64,000 nucleotides of DNA from Poecilobothrus nobilitatus. Lineage: Eukaryota > Arthropoda > Insecta > Diptera > Dolichopodidae. The DNA lies in the NCBI GenBank assembly GCA_947095535.1, contig OX352773.1, positions 86,896,670-86,960,669 on the forward strand. Reading direction: 5' to 3'. The notes beneath the pieces were generated by a model, which was not told where the DNA came from, did not search any database, and saw only the letters and a program-made list of their open reading frames with translations. Each line of letters opens with the position of its first letter. Positions within the stretch are counted from its first letter, which is position 1. The translations under genes were made by a program, and so were the position numbers. This document shows positions 62,638 to 64,000 of this stretch, in pieces.

Positions 62638-62667
62638 TTTAGTGCATTTCTCTGCCAAATAAAGATG
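62638..62667 (-). mobile_element. SINE 3'-end fragment
   Basis: About 30 bp (tgcatttctctgcca-aata) match the reverse complement of the SINE tail, then the similarity stops. It sits 250 bp from copy 2 in opposite orientation. Confidence 0.6.
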
Positions 62668-64000
62668 AACTGAAGGTGCCACATGAAGGTGACAGGTTAG
62701 GATAAATTCTTAGTTCACTAGGGATCTTGATTCATTTATAAAATAAAGTTTTGGTTTATTTTCTTTAAAAGAGCGAAACAAAAAAAAAATTTTTTTTTAT
62801 AATAAGACAAAGAATTCTTTCAGATATATAATTATTTCCTTTTTATTAATTTTTTAATACAGATGTACCTACTTATTTATAATTTTTATTTTTGAAATAT
62901 TTTTCTTTTATTTTAATTCAATAAAGTTTTAATGAAAAAAATTATGTAAAAAAAAGATATAAGTACTTTAGGTAGGTACATTGCTGGATACTGTTCAAAC
63001 TTTAATGAGAGATATCTCAGATCACGTGATGAAACGCTATATAAGAATTCGACTAAGGGATGGTAACATTAAGGACTTCAAAAACGCTCTTTGAAAATTT
63101 ATGAGGACATTTTTCCTATACCCCTGACATGCTTAAACGAAAGTAAAGTACTTATACCCAAAAAATATAATCTGACATTTCTAGGCGCGATGAAACGTCA
63201 CAATTCACAAACATAATTTTTATTAAAAATAAAATAAAATATAAAAAAATTTTAGATAATTTATATTGTGTAAAGTATTGTATATGAACTTTATCTAAGA
63301 ATTGAAACATTCACAATATAAAATATAATTTTAAAAAAAATAATACTGTCAAAGTTATATGACCTTCAATCAAATAAATGTTGTTAACTCTTAATAACAA
63401 TGACGTTTATTGTATTTTCTAAATTTGAACAATTATATAAAAAAAAAAAAAAATTAAATAGAAATGTAGGTATTTTTTTTCTTAAAATTAATTATTTTTT
63501 AAAATTTGAGACAATCTGGAAAAAATAATTTGAATTTCACTTTTTAAAAAATAGGTTCAAATAACGCTTAAGTTAACAACATTTTTCACTTGAATTGAAT
63601 TGTTTATTTGTTGTATTGTTTTATTTAGTTGTTACTTTTAATTATTATTTATTTGAACATTTTTTTTAATTAGGTATACAACAAATTTTAGCAATTTTGT
63701 TTTCCATGACATTTATTTACTTTGGTTTCTTTTAATTATCTTTTTTTTTCTTAAATTCGATATACATATATACATATTTCATTTTTTTTTTCTCTATTGC
63801 ATATTCTTCAGTTGTTTGTAACTTAATATATTCAACAATAAATCAAATATTTAGTTAAAATATATATACCTATATTAAACTAAATATAAAGTTAAGTATA
63901 TGTAAAAATGCAAAAAAAAAAATTATGAAATTAAAGAAATCCATATCAGTTGATCGAAAAAAAAAAAAAAAAAATCAATTTACAAATTAAAGCAAAGATT

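Larger units (their letters stand above)
56282..64000. other. Upstream region or 5' intron of SORL1
   Basis: No signal-peptide exon for SORL1 and no other gene was recognised on either strand. It contains two patches with GACGGACGGAC runs (near 58225 and 59250), a fold-back at 60887-61090, a hairpin at 56862-56906 and SINE sequence at 62216-62390 and 62638-62667. If the SORL1 start lies beyond the window, this is intron 1. Confidence 0.5.

Noticed and set aside
1..64000. CRISPR array, operon or prokaryotic defence locus
   Set aside because: No regularly spaced direct repeats, no prokaryotic gene spacing, and all coherent genes are spliced metazoan genes.

Overview
The window is nuclear DNA from an AT-rich arthropod, most likely an insect. 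Almost all of it is intronic or intergenic A/T-rich sequence with long homopolymer runs and TACA/TATG microsatellites. The genes have conventional GT-AG introns (many only 70-100 bp), A/T-ending codons and metazoan-specific proteins. No bacterial, organellar or CRISPR-like signal is present. The species cannot be fixed from the sequence. A SorLA receptor argues against Drosophila, which I recall as lacking VPS10-domain receptors.

Region 1 (1-~29,000, + strand) is the alpha-actinin gene (Actn). Its N-terminal exon is not visible, so the first 19.4 kb is most simply read as part of intron 1. From 19,463 every exon to the stop at 28,962 can be traced in phase: CH1, CH2, four spectrin repeats and the EF-hand tail. 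Three alternative copies of one exon, just after the actin-binding domain (20,318; 21,332; 23,644), are arranged so that only one can be used without losing frame. Two of them appear to carry an optional in-frame extension ending at a second donor.

Region 2 (~29,000-47,400) is AT-rich sequence with two small two-exon genes for secreted proteins. One is a single-domain protein of the farnesoic-acid-O-methyltransferase-like (Methyltransf_FA) family on the minus strand (34,359-34,934). The other is a 131-residue ten-cysteine protein of unknown family on the plus strand (38,072-38,610). From 39.5 to 43.4 kb lies a cluster of mobile-element remains: a repeat cluster, a MITE with a TTA duplication, a tRNA-derived SINE and a decayed Tc1-like transposase.

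Region 3 (47,413-56,281 and probably beyond, minus strand) is a sortilin-related receptor (SorLA/SORL1) gene. Nine exons join in phase to 2,113 codons: VPS10, YWTD propeller, EGF-like, nine LDL-receptor class A repeats, about six fibronectin III domains, one membrane span and a sorting tail. Only the signal/propeptide exon or exons are missing. Its first visible intron holds an internally deleted mariner-type transposase in antisense.

Region 4 (56,282-64,000) has no visible exon and probably belongs to the 5' intron of the SorLA gene. It holds a second SINE copy, a nested fold-back element and satellites of a dispersed insect-type repeat. No wholly new multi-gene system was found. The strongest leads are the Actn cassette exons with their extension and repeated intronic motif, the SINE and MITE families, and the unrecognised ten-cysteine secreted protein.
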